Assembly: GCA_910574255.1 (NCBI GenBank)
Contig: CAJTAK010000001.1
Location: 333,779-397,778 of the forward strand
DNA from: Clostridia bacterium
Lineage (GTDB): Bacteria; Bacillota; Clostridia; Lachnospirales; Lachnospiraceae
Direction: 5' to 3'
DNA: 64,000 nucleotides
The number at the start of each line of letters is the position of its first letter. Position 1 is the stretch's first letter. Shown here in pieces: positions 8,974 to 17,220 of the stretch. Under the pieces are notes generated by a model, which made no database searches, was not told the DNA's origin, and saw nothing but the letters and a program-made list of their open reading frames with translations. A program made the position numbers and the translations under genes.

Positions 8974-10113
8974 ATGAAAAAAATAGTAATCATAGGAGCT
9001 AACAGCTTTCAGAATCCTTTGATTCTGAAAGCAAAGGAAATGGGCTTTGAAACCCATGTGTTTGCCTGGCAGGATGGCTCAGTGGGGGAACAGACAGCAG
9101 ATTTCTTTTATCCTGTCAGCATTGTGGAAAGAGAAGTAATTCTGGAGCACTGCAGGGAGATTAAACCGGATGCCGTAACCTCCATTGGCTCGGACCTGGC
9201 AATGCTGACAGTAAACTATATAGCAGAAAAGCTTGGACTTCCTGGTAATTCTATGGCGTGCACGCTGGTATCTACCAATAAATATGAGATGCGGAAGGCT
9301 TTTGAGAAAGCATGTGTTCCGGTTCCGCATTTTCGGGAAGCGGATCTGGATACAAGTGCAGAGGAATTTTTGGGTTTTTCGCTTCCTGTCATTGTAAAAC
9401 CGACGGATCGTTCGGGAAGCAGGGGGATTACAAAGTTAGAGAACTGGGAAGCTTTTGCAGAGGCAGTAAAGCTTTCTGTAGAAAATTCTTTTGAGAAAAA
9501 GGCAATTGTGGAGGAGTATTTGGAAGGAGAAGAGTATAGCTGTGAATGTATTTCCTATAAGGGAAGCCATTATTTTTTGGCATTGACAAAAAAATATACC
9601 ACAGGCCATCCTCACTTTATTGAGACAGGCCACCTGGAGCCCGCAGGCTGCACCCTGGAGCAGATGGAAGTGATCAAAAAAGAGGTATTTCGGGCCCTTG
9701 ATGCTCTTGGGGTGGAAAACGGAGCTTCTCATACCGAATTTATGCTGGATGGGAACAATCAGGTACGGATTATTGAGATTGGGGCCCGTATGGGCGGCGA
9801 CTGTATTGGTTCGGATTTGGTGCCTTTGTCAACAGGATATGATTACGTGCGGATGGTAATTGATGTGGCCTGTGGAAAAAAGCCGGAATTTGTACAAGCC
9901 GGTAAGAAAGGCGCTGCCTGTATCCGATTTGTTTTCACCCATCAGGATCTGGAGCATCTTAAGTATCTTAAGAAGGAGCTGCCAGAGCACATTCACTTTA
10001 TCAGTGAGATGGAGCCAATCCAGGAAGGGCGGGTAAAGGATAGCTCCACAAGGTTTGGTTACTATATTTTGACCTTTGAAAGCTTAGAAGAGGCAAAGGA
10101 GTATCTGACATAA
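8974..10113 (+). CDS. ATP-grasp domain ligase
   Basis: 379 residues from the ATG at 8974, which has AGGAGG upstream; the frame is open earlier but runs into the hairpin element. The N-terminus (KKIVIIGANSFQNP) is a Rossmann-like pre-ATP-grasp domain. The ATP-grasp fold is shown by VKPTDRSGSRGI (141-152), EYLEGEEYS (181-189) and IEIGARMGGD (267-276), which bind ATP and Mg. Relatives join a carboxylate to an amine (D-Ala ligase, PurK/PurT, BacD types). It sits directly after the amino-sugar transaminase, so acylation of the 4-amino sugar, for example with an amino acid, is a reasonable guess. The substrate is not known. Confidence 0.85.
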   Translation: MKKIVIIGANSFQNPLILKAKEMGFETHVFAWQDGSVGEQTADFFYPVSIVEREVILEHCREIKPDAVTSIGSDLAMLTVNYIAEKLGLPGNSMACTLVSTNKYEMRKAFEKACVPVPHFREADLDTSAEEFLGFSLPVIVKPTDRSGSRGITKLENWEAFAEAVKLSVENSFEKKAIVEEYLEGEEYSCECISYKGSHYFLALTKKYTTGHPHFIETGHLEPAGCTLEQMEVIKKEVFRALDALGVENGASHTEFMLDGNNQVRIIEIGARMGGDCIGSDLVPLSTGYDYVRMVIDVACGKKPEFVQAGKKGAACIRFVFTHQDLEHLKYLKKELPEHIHFISEMEPIQEGRVKDSSTRFGYYILTFESLEEAKEYLT

Positions 10114-10460
10114 TGAAAAAGATTTCTGTAAAAACGATTCTGGTCCTGCAACTGGTGGTTATGATTTATACTTTATCCAGTGTGGCGGCGAAGTTGGCCT
10201 CCGGTTATGAGGCATTAAGTTTGCCGTTCTTCTTTTTTTATGGGATTGAGATTCTGATTCTGGGTGTTTATGCCATTGCATGGCAGCAGATTATAAAACG
10301 CTGTGATCTGTCTGTGGCTTATGCCAACCGTTCTATGGCGATTCTGTGGTCGCTGATTTGGACTGTTGTTTTTTTTCATGAGGCGCTGACCATAAAAAAT
10401 ATCATAGGAGTGTTCATTGTTTTCGCAGGAACAATGATTGTGAACAGTGATGGTGAATAA
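10113..10460 (+). CDS. EmrE/EamA-like small membrane protein, first of a pair
   Basis: 115 residues and four predicted helices, the size and pattern of the small multidrug resistance / ArnE-ArnF group. The ATG overlaps the stop of the ATP-grasp gene (taatg), indicating coupling. SMR-family proteins work as dimers; the pair here (this gene and the next) parallels ArnE/ArnF, which flip undecaprenyl-phosphate-aminoarabinose across the membrane. In this glycan context, flipping a lipid-linked amino-sugar is more likely than drug export, but this is inference from context. Confidence 0.75.
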   Translation: MKKISVKTILVLQLVVMIYTLSSVAAKLASGYEALSLPFFFFYGIEILILGVYAIAWQQIIKRCDLSVAYANRSMAILWSLIWTVVFFHEALTIKNIIGVFIVFAGTMIVNSDGE

Positions 10461-10788
10461 GTATCTATTGTTGCTGGTGCTGTCCGTGATGGTGGCATCC
10501 TTTTCCCAAATTCTTTTGAAGAAAAGCGCCGGAAAAGCTTATGCATCTGTGCTGAAGGAATATTTGAATCCTTTGGTTATTACAGGTTATGGGATGATGG
10601 TTTTATCCACCCTGCTGACTGTGGGGGGATATGCCGGATTGGAGTATAAAAACGGTGCTGTTATAGAAGCATTAGGCTTTGTACTGGTAATGTTTCTTAG
10701 CCGTGTCTTTTTTGGAGAAAAAATTACAAAGAAAAAGCTGTTGGGAAACAGCTTGATTCTTCTGGGAATACTGGTTTTTTACAGCTAA
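10450..10788 (+). CDS. EmrE/EamA-like small membrane protein, second of a pair
   Basis: About 112 residues and four helices, ending near GLEYKNGAVIEALGFVLVMF and GEKITKKKLLG, typical for the DMT/SMR fold. Starts GTG 10447, ATG 10450 and GTG 10453 are all possible; there is no strong ribosome site, and the gene overlaps the previous one, so it is probably translated by coupling. Together the two proteins make a heterodimer candidate like ArnE/ArnF. It ends only 5 bases before the convergent glycosyltransferase gene on the other strand. Confidence 0.75.
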   Translation: MVNKYLLLLVLSVMVASFSQILLKKSAGKAYASVLKEYLNPLVITGYGMMVLSTLLTVGGYAGLEYKNGAVIEALGFVLVMFLSRVFFGEKITKKKLLGNSLILLGILVFYS

Positions 10789-10793
10789 GTCTT

Positions 10794-11753
10794 TTAGCTT
10801 TGGGGCTGATCCGGAGATTTTGAATCGGTGTTTTGTAAGATCTCCCGAACGGTATATTGGGGCGCATTGTTGATGCTGATATAGATGCGTCCAATGTATT
10901 CGCCGATAAGTCCAAGCATGACCAGAATCAGACCTCCAATAAAAAAGATAGAGGCGATGATGGAACTCCAGCCCATTTCAATGGTAGAATCCACCAGCTT
11001 GCGGATGACCACGTAAAGGCCGTAGCAGAAACCCAAAAAAGCAGAAGCTGTTCCGCAGACAGTGGCTATCCGAAGAGGCTTGACGGAGAAAGCGGTAAAA
11101 CCATTGAACCACAGAGCTAAAAGCTTTGTGAGAGTATAGCCGGATTCGCCTACCATACGCTCATGGTGAGTTACAGGCACATTGGTGATGCGCATGGTGG
11201 CCCGAAAGATTAAGCCTTCAATGTAAGGGTAGGAATTTTGATAGCGTGTAATTTCTTCTGCAATGAAGCGTTGCATGACAAAATAGCTGGTGACCCTAAG
11301 GCCCTTTGGCTTATCAAGGAGACTTTCAGTCATTCTTTCATTCATCCAGGTTCCGAAATTGCGGAAGGCGCTGTGCATTTTGTGCTCATAGGAGGCATAA
11401 ACCACATCCCAGCCTTCCTGAATCTTGTCTACCAGGGTGAATAGTTCTTTGGCCGGGGTCTGGCCGTCATCATCCAAAGAGATAATTAAGTCACCAGTAC
11501 ACATGCGATAACCGGCCATCAGAGCGGAGGGCTGGCCGAAATTTTTTGCCAGATTAATTCCGGTAATGCGATGATTATTAAGGGCAAGCACTCGGATATG
11601 CTCCCAGACATTGTCAGGCGAGCAGTCGTTGACAAGTATAATCTCATAATCATACTCTGGGCGCTGCTTAAGGGTTTCTATAATTTCAGCCACAACGATT
11701 TCTATGGTGGCTTCTGAACCGTAACAGGGAATCACAAAGGACAGCTTATTCAT
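10794..11753 (-). CDS. ArnC/GtrB-like GT2 glycosyltransferase
   Basis: 319 residues starting at MNKLSFVIPCYG; the ribosome site (aggaaagga) sits upstream, and the longer open frame to 11825 lacks one. The GT-A domain has NDCSPD (42-47) and SLDDDGQTP (92-100), then two C-terminal membrane helices. This is the architecture of undecaprenyl-phosphate glycosyltransferases such as ArnC, GtrB and CsbB. It is transcribed against the upstream genes and divergently from gtrA, which commonly partners such enzymes. The likely role is loading a sugar on undecaprenyl phosphate for side-branch decoration; the two small EmrE-like proteins or GtrA would flip it. Confidence 0.88.
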   Translation of the reverse strand: MNKLSFVIPCYGSEATIEIVVAEIIETLKQRPEYDYEIILVNDCSPDNVWEHIRVLALNNHRITGINLAKNFGQPSALMAGYRMCTGDLIISLDDDGQTPAKELFTLVDKIQEGWDVVYASYEHKMHSAFRNFGTWMNERMTESLLDKPKGLRVTSYFVMQRFIAEEITRYQNSYPYIEGLIFRATMRITNVPVTHHERMVGESGYTLTKLLALWFNGFTAFSVKPLRIATVCGTASAFLGFCYGLYVVIRKLVDSTIEMGWSSIIASIFFIGGLILVMLGLIGEYIGRIYISINNAPQYTVREILQNTDSKSPDQPQS

Positions 11754-11834
11754 AAAAATGCAGTTCCTTTCCTGAAAAATATATTGAATGATAGGGCGAA
11801 GGTTACTCATCCCAGGGATGTACATTTGTCATTC

Positions 11835-11863
11835 AGTATACAAGTTTTTTCAAGATTGATCAA
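11835..11863 (-). promoter_or_regulatory. Sigma-A-type promoter of the ArnC/GtrB-like gene
   Basis: Read on the minus strand: -35 TTGATC (complement of 11858-11863), 17-base spacer, -10 TATACT (complement of 11835-11840). It lies about 80 bases upstream of the start codon at 11753 and back to back with the gtrA promoter. Confidence 0.6.
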
Positions 11864-11870
11864 TCATAGT

Positions 11871-11899
11871 TTTACAATTTTGGGAAAAGCGTGTATAAT
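11871..11899 (+). promoter_or_regulatory. Sigma-A-type promoter of gtrA and the following genes
   Basis: TTTACA (11871-11876), a 17-base spacer, then TATAAT (11894-11899): near-consensus. It is about 50 bases upstream of the gtrA start and could drive the CotH-VTC-DUF4956 block as well, because the genes that follow are closely spaced on this strand. Confidence 0.75.
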
Positions 11900-11948
11900 A
11901 ATAAAATTAGCTGCAGAGAGTAATTTTGGAAAGTATGGAGAAACGTAT

Positions 11949-12350
11949 ATGAAAAAACTAATGACTCAGATTATGAGGTTTGGAATAGTAGGCTTCCTGT
12001 GTTTTTTTATTGATTACGGCATTATGGTAGCCCTGGTAGAGCTGGCAGGCTTTCAGGATCTCTGGGCCAGCGCCTGTTCTTTTACGGTATCAGTGGTTGT
12101 GAACTATATTTTAAGCATTACAGTGGTATTTGACACAGACAAGAATGCAAATAAAGGAAAGCAGTTTGCAGTATTTGTGATTTTAAGCTTGATTGGTCTG
12201 GGAATTAACCAGTTGATTATGTGGGCAGGGGTGGCTTGGCTTGGACAGTATATGGATCGGGCTTATATGGTAGTGAAGATCTTTGCTACAGGCGTGGTTA
12301 TGGTATACAATTTTATCAGCCGCAAGATATTTATTGAGAAGAAAGCCTAG
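11949..12350 (+). CDS. GtrA family membrane protein
   Basis: 133 residues with four predicted membrane helices, the usual GtrA size. The pattern at the start (MRFGIVGFLCFFIDYGIM) is typical of GtrA, with the acidic residue in the first helix end. The ATG at 11949 follows GGAGA and a strong promoter; the frame is open further upstream but not likely used. GtrA proteins are thought to help flip undecaprenyl-phosphate sugars made by GtrB-type enzymes; the matching enzyme is divergently encoded next door. Likely functional partner of that glycosyltransferase. Confidence 0.9.
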   Translation: MKKLMTQIMRFGIVGFLCFFIDYGIMVALVELAGFQDLWASACSFTVSVVVNYILSITVVFDTDKNANKGKQFAVFVILSLIGLGINQLIMWAGVAWLGQYMDRAYMVVKIFATGVVMVYNFISRKIFIEKKA

Positions 12351-12412
12351 AAGGAGAGAATAGCAGAAATCGGAAAGGTTGATTGATCCAACAGACTTTT
12401 TGGAGGAAAGCT

Positions 12413-13999
12413 ATGAAAGAAAAAAGAAAGACACTTGGTATCAGTCTGCTGCTGCTTGCTTTGACATGTATTTCGGCTTTGTTTTTTCCTGTGAGAAAGC
12501 CGGCTCTGGATGCAGGGTTTTTGACAGACGAGAAGCAGGAGGAATGGTTGGAAACCCTGGAAGCTGCGGATGAGGATTTTCTTACGGAGTTGATATTTGC
12601 TGGAGAGTCCTTACCCTGTGACCGTGAAAGCGGAACTTTTTACCTTCCGGTAAATATGGATACAACAGAATGGGAGAGGGGACGTTTTTCCTCCGGACAG
12701 AGGGATATTGAGGTTTACCTGCTGGACAATCCCCTGGAGGATGAGAAACAAAAGTCGGTTCGGGAAGGAAAGCGTTATCGGCTTCTGGCAGTTCAGGATG
12801 AGGTCTGCCGGGAATATGGAGTGATTTTTACCGGTCTTCCGATCATCAGCATAGAGACAGAGGAAGAGATTCGTTATGATGAAGTTTATGGAAGGATGTC
12901 CCTTCTGCTGGCAGATACGAAGGAGGATTGGGGCTTTGAAAGTCTTATGAGCGGACATATCCGGGGCGGAAGCAGCCGGCTTAATCCCAAAAAATCTTAC
13001 AAAATGACCCTTTACAGGCAGAATCAGGTGGGAAGCGGAAGCTATAGGGATAATCAGGTATCCCTTTTGAATATGCGCAGGGATGATGAGTGGATTCTGT
13101 ATTCCATTTACAGTGAGGATACAAAGCTGCGGGATAAGCTGTCATTGGATATTTGGAACGATTCAGGAGCTTTGACCATTGAATCAAACGGTCATTTTGG
13201 GTATCATATGGAATATATAGAGCTGTTTCAAAACGGGAAATATTGGGGATTGTACGGCCTGATGGAACCAGTAGATTATAAGCAGCTGGATCTGACAAAA
13301 GAAGGAGAGCCGCAGCCGGAAGATTTTTTATACAAGCAAAAGGATGCAGATGTATTTGAACTGAAAGGAAATCATGTCGTTCAGGATGAGGCTCACATGG
13401 AGGTGTTGAATCGGTATCTGGAGCTTCTGAATGCAGATGATGAGGTTTTTGCAAAAGAGATTCCAAAGCTGATTGATGTGGACAGCGCACTGGAAGTGTG
13501 GCTTTACCTGCAGGCAGTTTTGGGAATGGATAACATAGAAAGGAACATTTTCTACCCGGCACGCTATGAGAATGGGCAGTATCGCTTATATTTCATGCCA
13601 TGGGACATGGATTACAGCTGGGGAAATGTTCATGATTTCGATGCATTAAACAGAAGCCGGTTTTCAGAAGAAATCTGGACTATGCGCATCGCCTGGCGTC
13701 TGGGAGATCGCCTTATCCGACTGGATGTTGAGGGTGCCAGGGAGAAGGTACGTGAACGTTGGAAACGCTTAAGGGAGCATGTATATTCCGATGCCTATTT
13801 AAGAGAGCATATTCAGTCAAATGTTCATTGTATCATTGATTCCGGAGCATTTTGGAGGGATGAAGCCCTCTGGTATGACAGCCGGCACAGTGAGGATTTT
13901 GAAGAACTTGAGAGGCGTGCCTGTGAGCGGATGAAGTTCTTGGATACATGGCTTTCGGATCCCCTGCTGTATCTTGAGCTTAAGGAGTATAGAGAGTGA
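12413..13999 (+). CDS. CotH-family protein kinase-like protein, copy 1
   Basis: About 528 residues; start ATG 12413 with TGGAGGAAAG just before it. An N-terminal hydrophobic segment (after KEKRK) indicates export or membrane anchoring. CotH features: HIRGGSSRLNPKKSYK (about 182-197), the GLYGLMEPVD block (279-288), DNIERN (about 373-378) and MPWDMDYSWG (395-404), with the last two holding the acidic, metal-binding residues of the atypical kinase fold. B. subtilis CotH phosphorylates coat proteins, but this one is extracellular-facing and sits in a glycan locus with a VTC protein, so its substrate may be quite different. Overlaps the next, paralogous gene by 4 bases. Confidence 0.88.
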   Translation: MKEKRKTLGISLLLLALTCISALFFPVRKPALDAGFLTDEKQEEWLETLEAADEDFLTELIFAGESLPCDRESGTFYLPVNMDTTEWERGRFSSGQRDIEVYLLDNPLEDEKQKSVREGKRYRLLAVQDEVCREYGVIFTGLPIISIETEEEIRYDEVYGRMSLLLADTKEDWGFESLMSGHIRGGSSRLNPKKSYKMTLYRQNQVGSGSYRDNQVSLLNMRRDDEWILYSIYSEDTKLRDKLSLDIWNDSGALTIESNGHFGYHMEYIELFQNGKYWGLYGLMEPVDYKQLDLTKEGEPQPEDFLYKQKDADVFELKGNHVVQDEAHMEVLNRYLELLNADDEVFAKEIPKLIDVDSALEVWLYLQAVLGMDNIERNIFYPARYENGQYRLYFMPWDMDYSWGNVHDFDALNRSRFSEEIWTMRIAWRLGDRLIRLDVEGAREKVRERWKRLREHVYSDAYLREHIQSNVHCIIDSGAFWRDEALWYDSRHSEDFEELERRACERMKFLDTWLSDPLLYLELKEYRE

Positions 14000-15663
14000 A
14001 AAAGCAAATAACTCTTGTGACAAACTGCATACTGCTGGGGGCTGTTTTGGCCTTTCTTTTTCTTAAACCGATTTTTTTCGGACCAGTCCGATATGATCGG
14101 CTTAGCAGCAGTGAAGCGGTTCAGATAAAAGAGAATTATACAAAAGCAGCGGAACCTTTTTTCACAGAACTGCTTTTTTCCGGAGAGAAGCTTCCATTTG
14201 ACAGGCTTACCTCGACCTTTTATCTTCCCCTTGATATAGAGACGGAGCAGTGGGAGACGGGAGAGCTTTCCAGCGGTTCTGGGGATATTCGCCTGCTTTT
14301 TGAGGAGGATTTTACAAAGGAATCCAAGCAGAAGGCGATTCGGGAGGGAAAAGCATTCCGCTTTTATGCCCTTCGCGGGATGGAGTATCAGGAATGTTAT
14401 CTGGTTGCAACAGGACTCCCAGTACTTTCTATAGAGACGGCAGAGACGGCGGATACGGGCGTTTTTGGAGGCATGCTCTATTACTGGGATGCGAAAAGCA
14501 AGCAGAATTGGACAGGAAAAAACATTCTGGAAGCACAGATACGCGGCAATACCAGCCGTACCTATCCAAAAAAGGGCTATAAGCTGACGCTGAAATATCA
14601 AAATAAAAAGGGTGAAGTAGTTCCGGATAAAAAATCTCTTTTTGGCCTGCGCACAGATGATGAGTGGATTTTAAATGCTATGTACAGTGACTCTTCCAAA
14701 ATCCGTGACAAGCTTTCTGTAGATTTGTGGAATAGCTTTGGTGCCAGAACAGCTGAATTCCCAGAGGCGAAGTTTGGATCGGATCTGGTGTATGTAGAGG
14801 TTTTCTTTAATCAGGAATACTGGGGCCTGTATGGGCTTATGGAGCCAGTGGATTCCAAGCAGCTTGATCTGACAAAGGATGAAGAGCCAGGTATGACGGA
14901 ATATTCTTATAAAGCTGTGGGGCTTCAGGGAGGCGATGATGAATGGCTTAAGGATGCAACGCCCTTTGAGAGAAGCCTTAAAGCTTTTGAACTGAAAGGA
15001 AATCACAACAGCGAAGATATATCTGCCTGGGAACCGCTTTTTTCATACCTTATTTTTCGGGATCAGGAAGATGATGGGGCTTTTTCCCGAGAGGCGCCCC
15101 TTTTGATGGATATGGATGGAGCATTAAACGTCTGGATTTATTTTCAGGCAGTCCTTGGAATTGACAATCGGGCAAAAAACATGTATTATGTCGCAAAGAG
15201 CAGTAATCAGTCATATCGTATCTATTTTGCGCCCTGGGATATGGATCTTACCTGGGGAGATGCTTTGAGTGTGAGAGATGAGGCAGGGCTAAAGGGAGAG
15301 ACTGGGGGGCCTGTCTGGAATGTGGGATTGAATACAAATCTTTATTCCGAACGCATCAACTGGGAACCAGGTGATCGCCTGGTTGTACTGGATGTGGAAG
15401 ACGCAAGGGAACAGATAAGGGAAAAATGGCTGATGCTGCGGGAGGGATTGTTTTCTGATGAGAATCTCACGGAGCATGTGGATAATCTGGTTCATGATCT
15501 GCAGGATTCCGGAGCCCTTGCCCGTGATGCCGCACGCTGGCCGGAAAGCAACTTTGGAGAGGACTATGAGCAGTTTAAGCGTATGGCTCTTTACCGTATG
15601 AAGTTTCTCGACTATTACTTTGACGGGAGGCTGGAGAGCTATATGGGACTGGGATATGAATAG
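13996..15663 (+). CDS. CotH-family protein kinase-like protein, copy 2
   Basis: 555 residues, GTG start at 13996 overlapping the previous stop and preceded by AAGGAG. N-terminal hydrophobic anchor (about 5-24). CotH motifs: RGNTSRTYPKKGYK (183-196), GLYGLMEPVD (277-286), IDNRAKN (388-394), APWDMDLTWGD (412-422). It is similar to the first copy along the whole length but has an insertion between the GLYG and IDN motifs. Two tandem copies suggest a heterodimer or two substrates. Together with the VTC and DUF4956 genes it forms a block I believe to be recurrent in Gram-positives; the biochemical output is unknown. Confidence 0.9.
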   Translation: MKKQITLVTNCILLGAVLAFLFLKPIFFGPVRYDRLSSSEAVQIKENYTKAAEPFFTELLFSGEKLPFDRLTSTFYLPLDIETEQWETGELSSGSGDIRLLFEEDFTKESKQKAIREGKAFRFYALRGMEYQECYLVATGLPVLSIETAETADTGVFGGMLYYWDAKSKQNWTGKNILEAQIRGNTSRTYPKKGYKLTLKYQNKKGEVVPDKKSLFGLRTDDEWILNAMYSDSSKIRDKLSVDLWNSFGARTAEFPEAKFGSDLVYVEVFFNQEYWGLYGLMEPVDSKQLDLTKDEEPGMTEYSYKAVGLQGGDDEWLKDATPFERSLKAFELKGNHNSEDISAWEPLFSYLIFRDQEDDGAFSREAPLLMDMDGALNVWIYFQAVLGIDNRAKNMYYVAKSSNQSYRIYFAPWDMDLTWGDALSVRDEAGLKGETGGPVWNVGLNTNLYSERINWEPGDRLVVLDVEDAREQIREKWLMLREGLFSDENLTEHVDNLVHDLQDSGALARDAARWPESNFGEDYEQFKRMALYRMKFLDYYFDGRLESYMGLGYE

Positions 15664-15681
15664 AGAGAACTGGAATAAACA

Positions 15682-15720
15682 GTAGAATCCGGACAGCGCA
15701 CAGAAGGATACTACGGAACT
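15682..15720 (+). promoter_or_regulatory. 5-prime leader hairpin followed by GGAACT, upstream of the VTC gene
   Basis: gtagaatcc (15682-15690) pairs with ggatactac (15706-15714) with one mismatch; GGAACT follows directly (15715-15720), then AAAGGA. The same order (stem-loop, GGAACT, ribosome site) occurs upstream of the DUF4956 gene, glmS and the XRE gene in this window. Confidence 0.4.
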
Positions 15721-15746
15721 GGATATAGAAAGGAATTGGGCAGGCA

Positions 15747-16439
15747 ATGGATTACAGGCATGAATTAAAGTATATGGTGACAGCTGAAGATATGGCGCTT
15801 TTGGAAGGCCGTATCCGCGGACTGGTACCCTTGGATGCTCATGCAGGGGAAGCAGGCATGTACCAAATCCGGAGTCTATACTTTGATGATTATCATAACA
15901 GCTGTTACTTGGAAAATGAGATAGGAACGGATCCCAGAGAAAAGTTCCGAATCCGCATTTACAATGGCGACAGCGGGCGGATCAGCCTGGAACTAAAGCG
16001 AAAGGAACATGGAATGACCCAGAAGCTGTCTTGTCTTCTTGAGGAAGAACAATGCAGAACACTGATGGAAGGGAGGCTGCTCCCTGTGAATGGGAATGAT
16101 CCCCCAGTGCTTAAGAAGCTGAATCTTCTCATGCGGACAAGGCTTTTGAGGCCAAAGGTGATTGTGGAATATGACAGGGTTCCCTTTGCAGATAAATTGG
16201 GTAATACCCGGATTACTCTGGATCGGAATATGGCATCATCCGATGAAATCGGGCGCTTTTTGGAGCCAAAGCTTCGAAGGCGTCCCATTATGGCAGCAGG
16301 CCGGCATATTCTGGAGGTGAAATATGATGAGTTTCTTCCGGACTATATCTATCGGAACCTGCAGCTTTCAAAATTAAGGCAGACAGCATTTTCCAAATAT
16401 TATTTATGCAGGAGATATGCATTGAAGGAAAATCTGTAA
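15747..16439 (+). CDS. VTC domain protein (polyphosphate polymerase-like)
   Basis: 230 residues, the size of a bare VTC catalytic tunnel domain. Recognisable elements: RHELKYMV (4-11), IRSLYFDD (41-48), KFRIRIYN (66-73), LELKRK (81-86), RPKVIVEYDR (135-144), RITLDRN (155-161) and LEVKYDEF (189-196). These basic and acidic positions line the tunnel that binds nucleotide and polyphosphate in yeast Vtc4. No SPX or membrane part is present, but the next gene encodes a membrane protein that may provide it. Whether it makes polyphosphate, or only binds triphosphate, cannot be told. It has no signal peptide, so it is probably cytoplasmic. Confidence 0.9.
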   Translation: MDYRHELKYMVTAEDMALLEGRIRGLVPLDAHAGEAGMYQIRSLYFDDYHNSCYLENEIGTDPREKFRIRIYNGDSGRISLELKRKEHGMTQKLSCLLEEEQCRTLMEGRLLPVNGNDPPVLKKLNLLMRTRLLRPKVIVEYDRVPFADKLGNTRITLDRNMASSDEIGRFLEPKLRRRPIMAAGRHILEVKYDEFLPDYIYRNLQLSKLRQTAFSKYYLCRRYALKENL

Positions 16440-16457
16440 TAATACAAAATTAATAAA

Positions 16458-16490
16458 TGCAGAAGGCACTGTATAAAATACTGCAGAACT
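16458..16490 (+). promoter_or_regulatory. 5-prime leader hairpin followed by (A)GAACT, upstream of the DUF4956 gene
   Basis: tgcag (16458-16462) and ctgca (16481-16485) can pair, and GAACT follows (16486-16490), then AGGAGG. This matches the leader motif seen before glmS (ctgcggaact). The stem is short here, so support comes mainly from the recurrence. Confidence 0.35.
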
Positions 16491-16511
16491 AAAATTAGGA
16501 GGAAGTAAACA

Positions 16512-17186
16512 ATGGGATTTCAAGATGTATTTAAAAAATCATTTCTTGAAGGATTTACAAGTATGGATATTTCGGCCGGGCGGATAATGGCTACCTTTTT
16601 GGTAACCTGTATACTTGCCTGCTATATATTTGTGATTTATCGGCTGATGACACGGAAGTCTTTTTATTCAAAAGGCTTTAATGTGTCTCTTGCGGCTCTT
16701 TCCGTAATTACGGCAGCAATAATTCTGGCTATGCAGTCCAATCTGGTAATTTCGCTTGGTATGGTGGGTGCATTGTCTATTGTGCGTTTCCGTACAGCTA
16801 TTAAAGATCCTATGGATCTGGTATTTCTGTTCTGGTCCATCAGTGTGGGAATTATCTGCGGGGCTGGTCTTTTTGAGGTAGCCCTTCTGACCTGTCTGGT
16901 TGTAACCGTATTAGTACTTGTTTTGGAGAATCTTCCTGTTTCCAGAGCGCCTATGATGCTGGTAGTAAACTTGACTGACACGGATAGTGAAGACCAGGTT
17001 CTGGATGTAGTGAAGAAGTTCAGCCGATTCCATAAGGTGAAGTCCAGAAATATCTCCCAGGGAAATATGGATATGGTCATAGAGGTCCGGGTGAAAGAGG
17101 AAGGGGCTTTTGTAAAAGAGGTATCAGGCCTTGCCAAGGTTCAGTCGGTATCACTTATTTCTCATGATGGAGAAGTCACTTTTTAA
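16512..17186 (+). CDS. DUF4956 membrane protein
   Basis: 224 residues; AGGAGG-like site before the ATG. The N-terminal two-thirds has four or five membrane helices with the characteristic SLGMVGALSIVRFRTAIKDP stretch (about 76-95); the C-terminal part is a small soluble domain, probably ferredoxin-like (MLVVNLTDTDSEDQVLDVV). This is the DUF4956 pattern. Its conserved Arg/Lys/Asp loop after the second helix may bind an anionic ligand. The gene follows the VTC gene and precedes two glycosyltransferases. A membrane partner or channel for the VTC product is a reasonable, unproven idea. Confidence 0.9.
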   Translation: MGFQDVFKKSFLEGFTSMDISAGRIMATFLVTCILACYIFVIYRLMTRKSFYSKGFNVSLAALSVITAAIILAMQSNLVISLGMVGALSIVRFRTAIKDPMDLVFLFWSISVGIICGAGLFEVALLTCLVVTVLVLVLENLPVSRAPMMLVVNLTDTDSEDQVLDVVKKFSRFHKVKSRNISQGNMDMVIEVRVKEEGAFVKEVSGLAKVQSVSLISHDGEVTF

Positions 17187-17220
17187 TGCTGTGGAATTTT
17201 ATCCCCTGCAGGAGCTTTAT

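Noticed and set aside
13825-14601. 258-codon minus-strand frame across the CotH junction.
   Set aside because: It is antisense to two clear CotH genes, and its translation is basic and Ser/Leu-rich without any domain.
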